This document shows positions 1 to 6,689 of a stretch of 22,155 nucleotides of DNA, one piece after another. How positions within the stretch are numbered: the stretch's first letter is position 1; each line of letters starts with the position of its first letter. The notes beneath the pieces were generated by a model that did not search any database, was not told the origin of the DNA, and was given only the letters and a program-made list of their open reading frames with translations. The translations under genes were made by a program, and so were the position numbers. This DNA comes from Calditrichia bacterium (GTDB lineage Bacteria > Calditrichota > Calditrichia > Calditrichales > Calditrichaceae), in assembly GCA_027039465.1 (NCBI GenBank), contig JALWEA010000579.1, positions 1-22,155 on the forward strand, given 5' to 3'.

Positions 1-1403
1 AATTCCCGTTTGATCCTCGGGAGGTCGATTTCAATTACACGGAGGCCAACGCCTGGCAATACACCTTTTTTGTGCCGCAGGATGTGGACGGTTTGATCCG
101 ATTAACGGGAGGCGCGCAAGCCTTTGGTCGAAAATTAGACCAACTTTTTACCGCGGAATCCAAAACCACCGGACGTAAGCAAGCCGATATTACTGGACTA
201 ATCGGTCAGTATGCCCACGGCAACGAACCCAGCCACCACATTGCTTATTTGTACGATTACGCAGGGCAGCCCTGGAAAACCCAGGCCACGGTGCACAAAA
301 TTTTGCACGAGATGTATTCGGATCGACCAGACGGCTATGCGGGCAACGAAGATTGCGGTCAAATGTCGGCCTGGTATGTTCTAAGCGCCATGGGCTTCTA
401 TTCCGTCACACCAGGTTCCGGTATTTACGCCATAGGAACGCCGATTTTAAAGGAAGCCCGGCTTAATTTGGAAAACGACCATACTTTTGTCATTCAGGCA
501 AAAAATCTTTCACCGCAGAACAAATACATTCAATCGGCTACATTAAACGGACAGCCGTATTTCCATTCCTATTTATCGCATCAAACCATCATGAACGGCG
601 GCAAACTTGTTTTTACCATGGGGCCAAAACCGAACAGGCATTGGGGCGCTTCGCAAAACGACCGTCCCGTTGCGGCCATTACGGATCATTTGATTTTGCC
701 CATGCCTGCGGCTTACGTAAAGAAACGGTTATTTAATCGCCAAATCCGTGTTACATTGGCCGATGCGGACACGAACGCACAAATTTACTACGCCGTCAAT
801 CGTAAAATGCCGCAACGTGATTTCCGTTTGTACGAAAATCCTTTGTTAATTACCCAGACTTCGACCATTCGCTTTTTCGCCAAACGCAATACCCTGCGCA
901 CGCCAACCGACACGCTGCGATTGCGCAAATTTCCCGAAGGACGAAGCATTCGTCTGCTCACCCGTCCTTCACCGCAATACACCGCAGGCAGCGATTCGGC
1001 CCTGATTGACGGCATTACGGGCGGCACTGATTTCAGCAACGGTTACTGGCAGGGCTACGAAGGAAACGACTTGGATGCGATCATTGATCTCGGGAAGCCG
1101 AAGCGCGTTTCGTATTTGTCCGCCCATTTTTTGCAGGATATTAACTCGTGGATTTTCATGCCCTTGTACGTGGATTTTTTTGCTTCGAACGATGGCCAAC
1201 ATTTTAAAAAATTGGGTCGGGTAAAGAACACGGTTTCCGAACACCAATGGGGCGCCATCCCAAAGAATTTTGCCCTGCGCATTAAGCCTGTTCGAACCCG
1301 ATACATTCGCGTAATCGCCAAAAATCGAGGTCTGTGTCCGGCATGGCACAAAGGGCACGGCGGCAAAGCCTGGATTTTTATTGACGAAATCACAATCAAA
1401 TAA
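1..1403 (+). CDS. GH92 alpha-mannosidase, C-terminal part (5' truncated by window)
   Basis: The frame is open from base 3 to the TAA at 1401-1403, so about 466 C-terminal residues are visible and the start lies outside. Three glycoside hydrolase family 92 hallmarks occur in order: YTEANAWQYTFFVPQDV (about 36-86), GNEPSHH (219-239) and GNEDCGQMSAWYVLS (342-386). In this family, Ca-dependent exo-acting alpha-mannosidases, the Glu of GNEP is the general acid and the acidic residues of GNED supply the base. After the catalytic barrel (to about base 660) come a short chitobiase-C/Fn3-associated-like segment (about 740-925) and an F5/8-type C (discoidin) beta-sandwich (about 970-1403), probably carbohydrate binding. 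Secretion is likely for the family, but the signal peptide would be upstream. The next gene, a sugar symporter 51 bases downstream, suggests an operon that trims mannose from glycans and imports it. Exact linkage specificity cannot be told. Confidence 0.93.
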   Translation, partial: FPFDPREVDFNYTEANAWQYTFFVPQDVDGLIRLTGGAQAFGRKLDQLFTAESKTTGRKQADITGLIGQYAHGNEPSHHIAYLYDYAGQPWKTQATVHKILHEMYSDRPDGYAGNEDCGQMSAWYVLSAMGFYSVTPGSGIYAIGTPILKEARLNLENDHTFVIQAKNLSPQNKYIQSATLNGQPYFHSYLSHQTIMNGGKLVFTMGPKPNRHWGASQNDRPVAAITDHLILPMPAAYVKKRLFNRQIRVTLADADTNAQIYYAVNRKMPQRDFRLYENPLLITQTSTIRFFAKRNTLRTPTDTLRLRKFPEGRSIRLLTRPSPQYTAGSDSALIDGITGGTDFSNGYWQGYEGNDLDAIIDLGKPKRVSYLSAHFLQDINSWIFMPLYVDFFASNDGQHFKKLGRVKNTVSEHQWGAIPKNFALRIKPVRTRYIRVIAKNRGLCPAWHKGHGGKAWIFIDEITIK

Positions 1404-1454
1404 AAAATACGATAAACGAAATCAAAAACATCGGATTAAAGAGGAATCGTTACT

Positions 1455-2900
1455 ATGGAGAGTAGAAAACAAAATTTCACCGGCGCACTCATTGCTTTAA
1501 CCACGCTCTTTTTCATGTGGGGATTCATCACCTGCATGAACGACATCCTGATCCCTTTTCTCAAAAAAATGTTCGAACTCAATCGCTTCGAATCCATGAT
1601 GGTGCAATTTTCATTCTTCACCGCTTATTTTGTCGGTTCGCTGATTTACTTCATCATCTCGGCGCGCAAGGGCGATCCCATTTCCAAGATCGGTTACAAG
1701 AACGGCCTTTTGGCAGGATTACTGATAGCCGCTTTTGCCAGCTTGCTTTTTTATCCGGCGGCTCAATTACAAATTTTCGCTTTGTTTTTAACCGCATTAT
1801 TTATTTTGGCTTTGGGATTCACCTTGTTGCAAATTGCGGCAAATCCTTATGTGGCCTTGCTCGGCCCTCCGGAAACGGCCTCCAGCCGTTTAAATTTATC
1901 CCAGGCTTTCAACTCGTTGGGAACCACACTCGCGCCCATATTCGGCGGGTACTTCGTATTTCACTTTTTTACCAAATGGGGCAAACCCTTGTTCAGCCAT
2001 TCCGGTAAGCCCGTATTAACGGACGCCGGTGAACAATTGTCGATTTTGGGTATTCAAATTCCCTATTTGCTTTTTGCCGTTCTTTTCATCCTGTTAGCCG
2101 TGCTCATTAAATACACCAAACTGCCCCGCGTCGTCAATCCCGCTGATGTTAAAAAAGGCGCGGGTGCGTTGAAGCATTCCCACCTTGTTTTGGGCATGGT
2201 GGCCATCTTTCTTTACGTCGGTGCGGAGGTAAGTATCGGCAGCGCTTTTATCAACTACGTGGGCGAGCTGCTGCACTATCCCGAGATGGAAGCGAAAAAC
2301 TTTTTGGCTTTTTACTGGGGCGGCGCCATGATCGGCCGTTTTTTGGGCGCTATTTCGCTCAGCAGCATTAAACCGGCTAAAAAATATGTGTACATGTTTT
2401 TTACTTCCATCGTTACTTTTTTCGTTATTTACGGCATCATTTTTCTGGAAAGCGGCGGCACGTTTGCCTTCAACCGCGTGGCCCCTTTCATTCTTTTTCT
2501 GATCCTGAATTACATCGGCTTTCTCATCGGTAAATCAATGCCCGGCCGCACCTTAACCGTATTCGCGCTCATCGTCATCGGCCTGTTAACCACCACCCTG
2601 CTCACCGACGGTCTGCTGGCGATGTGGACGATCGTGGGTATCGGGCTGTTTAACTCCATTATGTGGTCAAACATTTTTACGTTGGCTATTAAAGATTTAA
2701 AGGAGGACTCGGCACAGGGCTCGTCTCTTTTAGTAATGATGATTTTGGGCGGTGCAATTCTGCCTTTGATTCAAGGCGCCGTGGCAGATGCCCTGCATGG
2801 TTACCACTATTCCTTTTTCGTGCCGATCATTTCCTACGTCTATTTGGCTTACTACGGTTGGAAGGGGCACATTGTAAAACCGAGGAAGGTTGAAGGTTGA
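1455..2900 (+). CDS. Sugar:H+ symporter, FHS (FucP/GlcP-like) family of the major facilitator superfamily
   Basis: A 481-residue hydrophobic protein with about 12 predicted membrane helices. It has the FHS signatures FFMWGFITCMNDILIP in helix 1 and LQIAANPYVALLGPPETASS in helix 4, followed by LNLSQAFNSLGTTLAP. Asp30 in NDILIP matches the essential helix-1 Asp of E. coli FucP. The helix-4 Glu of FucP (ETAANPF) is Gln126 here, as in glucose/galactose-type members, so a fucP label is not justified. The start ATG is preceded by AAAGAGG (about 1438-1444). A hydrophilic insert around residues 175-195 makes it longer than FucP (438 aa). Placement directly after a GH92 alpha-mannosidase suggests that mannose or a related hexose is the cargo; this is inference. 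The last codons run into a heptanucleotide repeat array that contains the TGA stop. Confidence 0.9.
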   Translation: MESRKQNFTGALIALTTLFFMWGFITCMNDILIPFLKKMFELNRFESMMVQFSFFTAYFVGSLIYFIISARKGDPISKIGYKNGLLAGLLIAAFASLLFYPAAQLQIFALFLTALFILALGFTLLQIAANPYVALLGPPETASSRLNLSQAFNSLGTTLAPIFGGYFVFHFFTKWGKPLFSHSGKPVLTDAGEQLSILGIQIPYLLFAVLFILLAVLIKYTKLPRVVNPADVKKGAGALKHSHLVLGMVAIFLYVGAEVSIGSAFINYVGELLHYPEMEAKNFLAFYWGGAMIGRFLGAISLSSIKPAKKYVYMFFTSIVTFFVIYGIIFLESGGTFAFNRVAPFILFLILNYIGFLIGKSMPGRTLTVFALIVIGLLTTTLLTDGLLAMWTIVGIGLFNSIMWSNIFTLAIKDLKEDSAQGSSLLVMMILGGAILPLIQGAVADALHGYHYSFFVPIISYVYLAYYGWKGHIVKPRKVEG

Positions 2901-2927
2901 AAGTTAAAGGTTAAGAGTTAAGGGTTA
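2886..2927 (+). repeat. Degenerate heptanucleotide tandem array (6 units)
   Basis: Six consecutive 7-mers fit AAGGTTR with one or two changes: AAGGTTG, AAGGTTG, AAAGTTA, AAGGTTA, AGAGTTA, AGGGTTA. The array starts in the last codons of the symporter gene, so its stop codon (2898-2900) is repeat-derived, and runs 27 bases past it. Copy number may vary between strains. Confidence 0.75.
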
Positions 2928-2940
2928 AGGGGAAGAGGAA

Positions 2941-3097
2941 CGTTATTCGTTAAGCGTGTATTCGTTATTCGTTGGTCTGTGTTTGCGCAAGGAGTGGCGC
3001 GGTCCTTTAAGCATGTCCTGATTCTCGTGGTTACTCTCAAACCGGATACGGACGAGAATAATTGATTGTCTTTTTAGTCTTTAGACCCCCTAAATCA
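2941..3097 (+). repeat. Long direct repeat, copy A
   Basis: This copy matches 3296-3450 almost base for base. It begins CGTTATTCGTTAAGCGTGTA, contains TTTGCGCAAGGAGTGGCGCG, then CGGACGAGAATA, and ends near TTTAGACCC. The first 60 bases are identical; the rest differs by scattered substitutions and small length changes. The 3' end runs into a CCCTC-GCA-GGGGG hairpin (about 3099-3111). No coding frame is shared by the copies. Confidence 0.85.
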
Positions 3098-3215
3098 CCC
3101 TCGCAGGGGGACTAAAAACGGTTCGTTGAATTTTGTCCAAAGCCCAAGTTTTAAGTTGCTTAATACAAATTATTTTACTCAAAGCATCACTTTCCCATCT
3201 CAGGGCAATGTTTCG

Positions 3216-3259
3216 CAAACTATTTTGCGTCTCCATCCGAGGGGGACAACAGGGGGTGG
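3216..3259 (+). repeat. 44-bp hairpin repeat, copy 1
   Basis: It matches 3794-3837 at 39 of 44 positions. The core is GTCTCCATC-C-GAGGGGGAC followed by AACAGGGGGTGG. The stem has one G-T pair and one mismatch, so it is a decayed version of the perfect stem in copy 2. Confidence 0.75.
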
Positions 3260-3295
3260 ATAATTGGAATGGGTTGAATTGCTGAATGGGAAAAT

Positions 3296-3450
3296 CGTTA
3301 TTCGTTAAGCGTGTATTCGTTATTCGTTGGTCTGTGTTTGCGCAAGGAGTGGCGCGGCCCTTTAAGCATTTCCTGATTCTCGGGGTTACTCGCGAACCGG
3401 ACGCGGACGAGAATAAGCGGTTGTCTTTTTAGCCTTTAGACCCTTAAATC
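3296..3450 (+). repeat. Long direct repeat, copy B
   Basis: Second copy, 355 bases downstream of copy A, in the same orientation. It shares the CGTTATTCGTTAAGCGTGTA start and the CTTTAGACCC end. The hairpin just after the repeat is CTCTC-CGCA-GAGAG here, against CCCTC-GCA-GGGGG after copy A. The primary sequence differs but the stem is kept. Confidence 0.85.
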
Positions 3451-3491
3451 CTCTCCGCAGAGAGAAGCAATCCAAATGTGTAAACAAAAAA

Positions 3492-3645
3492 GTTAGCCCC
3501 AGACTTTAGGCTGGGGTCAATAGAAAAATAAAAAATGAAAAACCGAGGACGTTTACGTCCTTTTATTTGTGTACAAATGGCACCCTAAAGGGTGCAAAAT
3601 TTTTTGCCGATTACTTTTGTCCCCAGCATAAACGCTGGGGCTAAC
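3492..3645. repeat. Composite four-hairpin element with terminal inverted repeats
   Basis: The ends are GTTAGCCCCAG (3492-3502) and its perfect complement CTGGGGCTAAC (3635-3645). Over 25 bases the two ends match with about four differences. Four short hairpins lie inside: CCCCAG/CTGGGG (3497-3516), GGACG-TTTA-CGTCC (3547-3560), GCACCC-TAAA-GGGTGC (3580-3595) and CCCCAGC/GCTGGGG (3621-3640). All have A/T-rich loops built on TTTA or TAAA. It codes for nothing. It resembles clustered REP-type palindromes moved in trans by REP-associated tyrosine transposases. That link is inference, since no transposase is in the window. Confidence 0.8.
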
Positions 3646-3793
3646 AACTCTACATGAGGTATCGCTATCGTACTGATGTCCATCTCAATTGTCAGCACTG
3701 CTCGATAATCGGTCGCCCACTTCATTATTCCAAGCATTTCGCGGGTCTATTTCATTCAAACTAAAAATCCTATTCTCACCGGACAACTTCTTC

Positions 3794-3837
3794 CAAACCA
3801 CTTTGCGTCCCCCTCAGAGGGGGACAACAGGGGGTGG
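3794..3837 (+). repeat. 44-bp hairpin repeat, copy 2
   Basis: Second copy of the element at 3216-3259. It contains the perfect inverted repeat GTCCCCCTC-A-GAGGGGGAC, then AACAGGGGGTGG. The 3' flanks of the two copies differ, so the repeat is a discrete unit of roughly this length. Confidence 0.75.
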
Positions 3838-4011
3838 CTCTCATATTAAATCGCTTCAACTCAGGCTCCTACCCGCAAATCGCAGGCAGAAGGCGAAGCG
3901 CCCACCGTTCTTAAAATCAAGTACTAAAAATCCCGCTTTTTTCTTTCTTCTTTGTTGCATAATAAGGGATTTATTAATTAACTTAGACGCGTTGAAATAA
4001 TGGAAAAAACC

Positions 4012-4046
4012 GACTGATTGCGCCGCTTCCAAAGGCGTTTTCAGTC
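4012..4046 (+). promoter_or_regulatory. Leader hairpin upstream of isocitrate dehydrogenase
   Basis: GACTGA (4012-4017) pairs with TCAGTC (4041-4046). Inside it CGCC (4021-4024) pairs with GGCG (4034-4037), with a three-base internal loop on each side. The structure ends 34 bases before the ATG at 4081 and would sit in the 5' untranslated region if transcription starts upstream. It is not followed by a T run, so it is not an ordinary terminator. It matches no riboswitch class that I recognise. Confidence 0.4.
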
Positions 4047-4080
4047 TTTCACCAGTCTAAATCAGAATCGAGGAATTACT

Positions 4081-6309
4081 ATGAAAAAATCAAAGATCTA
4101 TTGGACAAAGACCGACGAAGCGCCATATTTGGCGAGCTTCTCATTGCTACCTGTTATCAAATCCTTTACAAAAAATACAGATATTGAAATCGAATTAAAG
4201 GATATCTCATTGGCCGGTCGTATTTTGGCCAATTTCCCGGATTATTTAAAAGAAGATCAAAAAGTTCCGGACGCTTTACAGGAATTGGGCGAATTGACGC
4301 AACACCCCGATACCAATATCATTAAACTGCCAAACATCAGTGCTTCCGTGCCGCAGGTGCAGGCGGCTGTTAAGGAATTGCAGGAAAAAGGCTTTAACGT
4401 TCCGGATTACCCGGAAGAACCGAAAACCGAAGAAGAGAAAGCCTTACAGGCCCGTTTTTCAAAGGTTTTGGGCTCGGCCGTCAATCCGGTTCTTCGTGAA
4501 GGCAATTCCGACCGCAGACCTGCTCCGGCCGTCAAAGCATTCGCCAAAAAGAATCCTCACAAAATGATGAAACCATGGCCCAAAGAAGGTTCCAAAACGC
4601 GCGTCGGACACATGGAAAAAGGCGATTACTACGGTAGCGAGAAATCAATCACCTTGGACAAGGCAAAAAACACCCGTATTGAATTTGTTGATAAAAACGG
4701 TCAGACCACTATTCTCAAAGAAAGCCTTCCTTTGGAAGAAGGCGAAGTGGTCGATGCCGCCGTTATGAATGTGCGCGAATTACGCAATTTTTACGCACAA
4801 AAAATCGAAGAGGCTAAAAAAGACGATATTTTGCTCTCCTTGCATCTGAAAGCAACCATGATGAAAGTCTCTGATCCCATTATGTTCGGTCACGCCGTTT
4901 CGGTTTATTACAAAGATGCGCTTGAAAAACACGCCGAAACGCTCAAAGAAATCGGAGCCAATGTCAACAACGGTCTGGCCGATATTCTGGAAAAGATCAA
5001 AAAGCTGCCGGAAGACAAACGGGCCGAAATCGAAGCCGACATTAATGCCGTGTACGAAAAACGTCCGGACTTGGCCATGGTAGATAGCGCCAAAGGCATT
5101 ACCAACCTGCATTTGCCCAATAAAGTAATCATCGATGCTTCCATGCCGGTGGTCATTCGCGACGGAGGCAAAATGTGGAATAAAAACGGCGAGCTGCAAG
5201 ATACCTTAGCCATGATTCCGGATCGCAGTTATGCCACCATTTATCAGGTGGTTATCGAAGATTGTCAGAAAAACGGCCAATTCGATCCTGCGACCATGGG
5301 CAACGTTTCCAATGTGGGCTTAATGGCCAAAAAGGCCGAAGAGTACGGTTCCCATGACAAAACCTTCGAAGCGCAAGGCAAAGGCGTCATTCGCTGCGTG
5401 GATGAAAACGGCCAAACACTATTGGAACAACCGGTGGAAAAGGGCGACATCTTCAGAATGTGCCAGGCCAAAGACATTGCCATCGAAGATTGGGTCGGAC
5501 TGGCGGTTAAACGTGCCCGTCAAAGCGGTTCGCCCGCCATTTTCTGGCTGGATGATCGTCGCGCGCACGATCGTGAAATCATTAAAAAAGTGGAAAAATA
5601 TTTAAAGAAGCATGACATCTCAGGTTTGGATATCCGCATCATGCGGCCTGACGACGCCATGCGTTTTTCTCTGGAACGGGTACGTCGCGGCGAAGATACC
5701 ATTAGCGTAACCGGTAACGTGCTGCGTGACTTCCTGACCGATTTATTCCCCATCCTGGAATTGGGCACCAGCGCACGCATGCTTTCCATCGTACCTTTGC
5801 TAAAAGGCGGCGGCTTGTTCGAAACGGGCGCCGGCGGTTCCGCTCCCAAACACGTGCAACAATTCCTTGAAGAAGGCCATCTGCGCTGGGATTCGCTGGG
5901 CGAATATTGTGCGCTTGTTCCTTCTCTGGAAATGATTCATGAAAAAACCGGCAACAAAAAAGCGGCCCTGTTAGCCAAAACTTTGGACCAGGCTGTCAGT
6001 AAATATTTAGAGAACGGCAAAATGCCTTCGCGTAAAGTGAATGAATTGGACAATCGCGGCAGTACGTTTTATCTGGCCATGTACTGGGCGGAATCTTTGG
6101 CCGAGCAGGATGAAGATCCCGAAATGAAAGAACGTTTTTCTCGTATGGCCAAAGAGTTGAAAGCCAATGAAGCCAAAATCAACGAAGAGCTTTTGGCGGC
6201 ACAGGGTCACCCGGTAAATATCGGCGGTTATTACAAACCGGACGAAACGCTGGTTGAAAAAGAAATGCGCCCCAGCCCAACGCTGAATGCAATTATTGAT
6301 CAGATGTAA
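4081..6309 (+). CDS. icd: Isocitrate dehydrogenase (NADP+), monomeric type, EC 1.1.1.42
   Basis: A 742-residue protein that oxidatively decarboxylates isocitrate to 2-oxoglutarate in the TCA cycle, making NADPH in the cytoplasm. Length and sequence fit the monomeric IDH-II family. Residues that bind isocitrate and metal in the Azotobacter vinelandii enzyme are recognisable: Ser132 and Asn135 in GSAVNPVLREGNSDRR, Arg139, Arg145, Lys257 in SLHLKATMMKVSDP, Asp352 in IIDASMP, and Arg549-Asp550 in NVLRDFLTD. The N-terminal part keeps the Azotobacter numbering and the rest is offset by two. This supports the ATG at 4081, which follows GAGGAATT, rather than an in-frame TTG at 4018. The gene stands alone: repeat-rich DNA lies before it and a strong terminator 20 bases after it. 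The call is secure; the unrelated homodimeric Icd family has quite different motifs. Confidence 0.96.
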   Translation: MKKSKIYWTKTDEAPYLASFSLLPVIKSFTKNTDIEIELKDISLAGRILANFPDYLKEDQKVPDALQELGELTQHPDTNIIKLPNISASVPQVQAAVKELQEKGFNVPDYPEEPKTEEEKALQARFSKVLGSAVNPVLREGNSDRRPAPAVKAFAKKNPHKMMKPWPKEGSKTRVGHMEKGDYYGSEKSITLDKAKNTRIEFVDKNGQTTILKESLPLEEGEVVDAAVMNVRELRNFYAQKIEEAKKDDILLSLHLKATMMKVSDPIMFGHAVSVYYKDALEKHAETLKEIGANVNNGLADILEKIKKLPEDKRAEIEADINAVYEKRPDLAMVDSAKGITNLHLPNKVIIDASMPVVIRDGGKMWNKNGELQDTLAMIPDRSYATIYQVVIEDCQKNGQFDPATMGNVSNVGLMAKKAEEYGSHDKTFEAQGKGVIRCVDENGQTLLEQPVEKGDIFRMCQAKDIAIEDWVGLAVKRARQSGSPAIFWLDDRRAHDREIIKKVEKYLKKHDISGLDIRIMRPDDAMRFSLERVRRGEDTISVTGNVLRDFLTDLFPILELGTSARMLSIVPLLKGGGLFETGAGGSAPKHVQQFLEEGHLRWDSLGEYCALVPSLEMIHEKTGNKKAALLAKTLDQAVSKYLENGKMPSRKVNELDNRGSTFYLAMYWAESLAEQDEDPEMKERFSRMAKELKANEAKINEELLAAQGHPVNIGGYYKPDETLVEKEMRPSPTLNAIIDQM

Positions 6310-6329
6310 AAATATCTTCATTTAAGCAA

Positions 6330-6366
6330 AAAAGGCCTTGCAAATTAATATTTTGTAAGGCCTTTT
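6330..6366 (+). terminator. Rho-independent terminator after icd
   Basis: The left arm AAAAGGCCTTGCAAA (6330-6344) pairs over 15 bases with TTTGTAAGGCCTTTT (6352-6366), with one G-T pair and a seven-base AT loop. A-rich and T-rich arm ends make it potentially bidirectional. It isolates icd from the AT-rich genes that follow. Confidence 0.85.
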
Positions 6367-6392
6367 ATTATAAAAGATATTGAGTAAAAATT

Positions 6393-6421
6393 TTGACGAG
6401 AACTAAACTTTTAGGTAGTTT
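6393..6421 (+). promoter_or_regulatory. Possible sigma70-type promoter for the AT-rich gene pair
   Basis: TTGACG (6393-6398) is a good -35 match. At a 17-base spacing the -10 position reads TAGTTT, which is weak, although AT-rich sequence (TTTAATTTATAT) follows at once. It lies between the icd terminator and the first small ORF, where a promoter for the island must be if it is transcribed independently. Confidence 0.3.
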
Positions 6422-6451
6422 AATTTATATCGAGGTAGTAATATCATAACG

Positions 6452-6682
6452 ATGGCAATAGTTCAACTTATTTTTAAAATTTCAATTTTCATATTGCATG
6501 GAAAAAATAAAGTTATGAACAAAATTTCAGACTTAAATAAGCTTATCGAACATTTTAAATTTTATCTTAAACAGTATAAAAATTCAGGTCACGATGTGGT
6601 GAATATACGTGTTGATTTTATTAACAAGTTTTTTAAGCTGTTAGATCTTGAAATTTTAGAAAAAAATATTAAAAAAATTTAA
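6452..6682 (+). CDS. Small AT-rich hypothetical protein preceding the HEPN gene
   Basis: A 76-codon frame with a second possible start at the ATG at 6515 (55 residues, MNKISDLNKLIEHF onward). GAGGT (6432-6436) lies 15 bases before the first ATG, rather far; the inner ATG has only an A-rich leader. The first 21 residues are hydrophobic and look less protein-like than the rest, so I favour 6515 slightly. The remainder is Lys-rich and predicted helical. I recognise no family. The stop at 6680-6682 is seven bases before the start of the HEPN-like gene and both share the very low GC content, so they are probably co-transcribed and may be translationally coupled. It could be a partner or antitoxin of the downstream protein, or a chance frame in AT-rich DNA. 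Confidence 0.5.
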   Translation: MAIVQLIFKISIFILHGKNKVMNKISDLNKLIEHFKFYLKQYKNSGHDVVNIRVDFINKFFKLLDLEILEKNIKKI

Positions 6683-6689
6683 TGCCATC

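Larger units (their letters stand above)
2901..4080. other. Gene-free, repeat-rich intergenic region (~1.2 kb)
   Basis: No convincing coding frame spans this stretch between the sugar symporter and isocitrate dehydrogenase. It is occupied by several distinct repeat types: the tail of a heptamer array, a direct-repeat pair of about 155 bp, a pair of 44-bp hairpin repeats and a 154-bp cluster of hairpins. The last 70 bases form the leader of the isocitrate dehydrogenase gene. The 103-codon frame at 3689-4000 runs straight through repeat sequence and has no protein-like pattern. The mixture suggests a hot spot where small non-autonomous elements accumulate. Confidence 0.75.

Noticed and set aside
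1455..2900. Naming the symporter fucP
   Set aside because: The helix-4 Glu important in FucP is Gln here and the gene neighbour is an alpha-mannosidase, not fucose catabolism.
2886..3837. CRISPR array
   Set aside because: The repeats differ in length and type, are not regularly spaced, and no cas gene is present.
3689..4000. 103-codon open frame between the symporter and icd
   Set aside because: It runs through the 44-bp hairpin repeat, lacks a ribosome site and has no protein-like composition.
4018..4080. Upstream TTG start that would lengthen isocitrate dehydrogenase by 21 residues
   Set aside because: With the ATG at 4081 the N-terminal substrate residues fall at the positions known from the Azotobacter enzyme, and GAGGAATT precedes that ATG. 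The extension would also encode across the leader hairpin.
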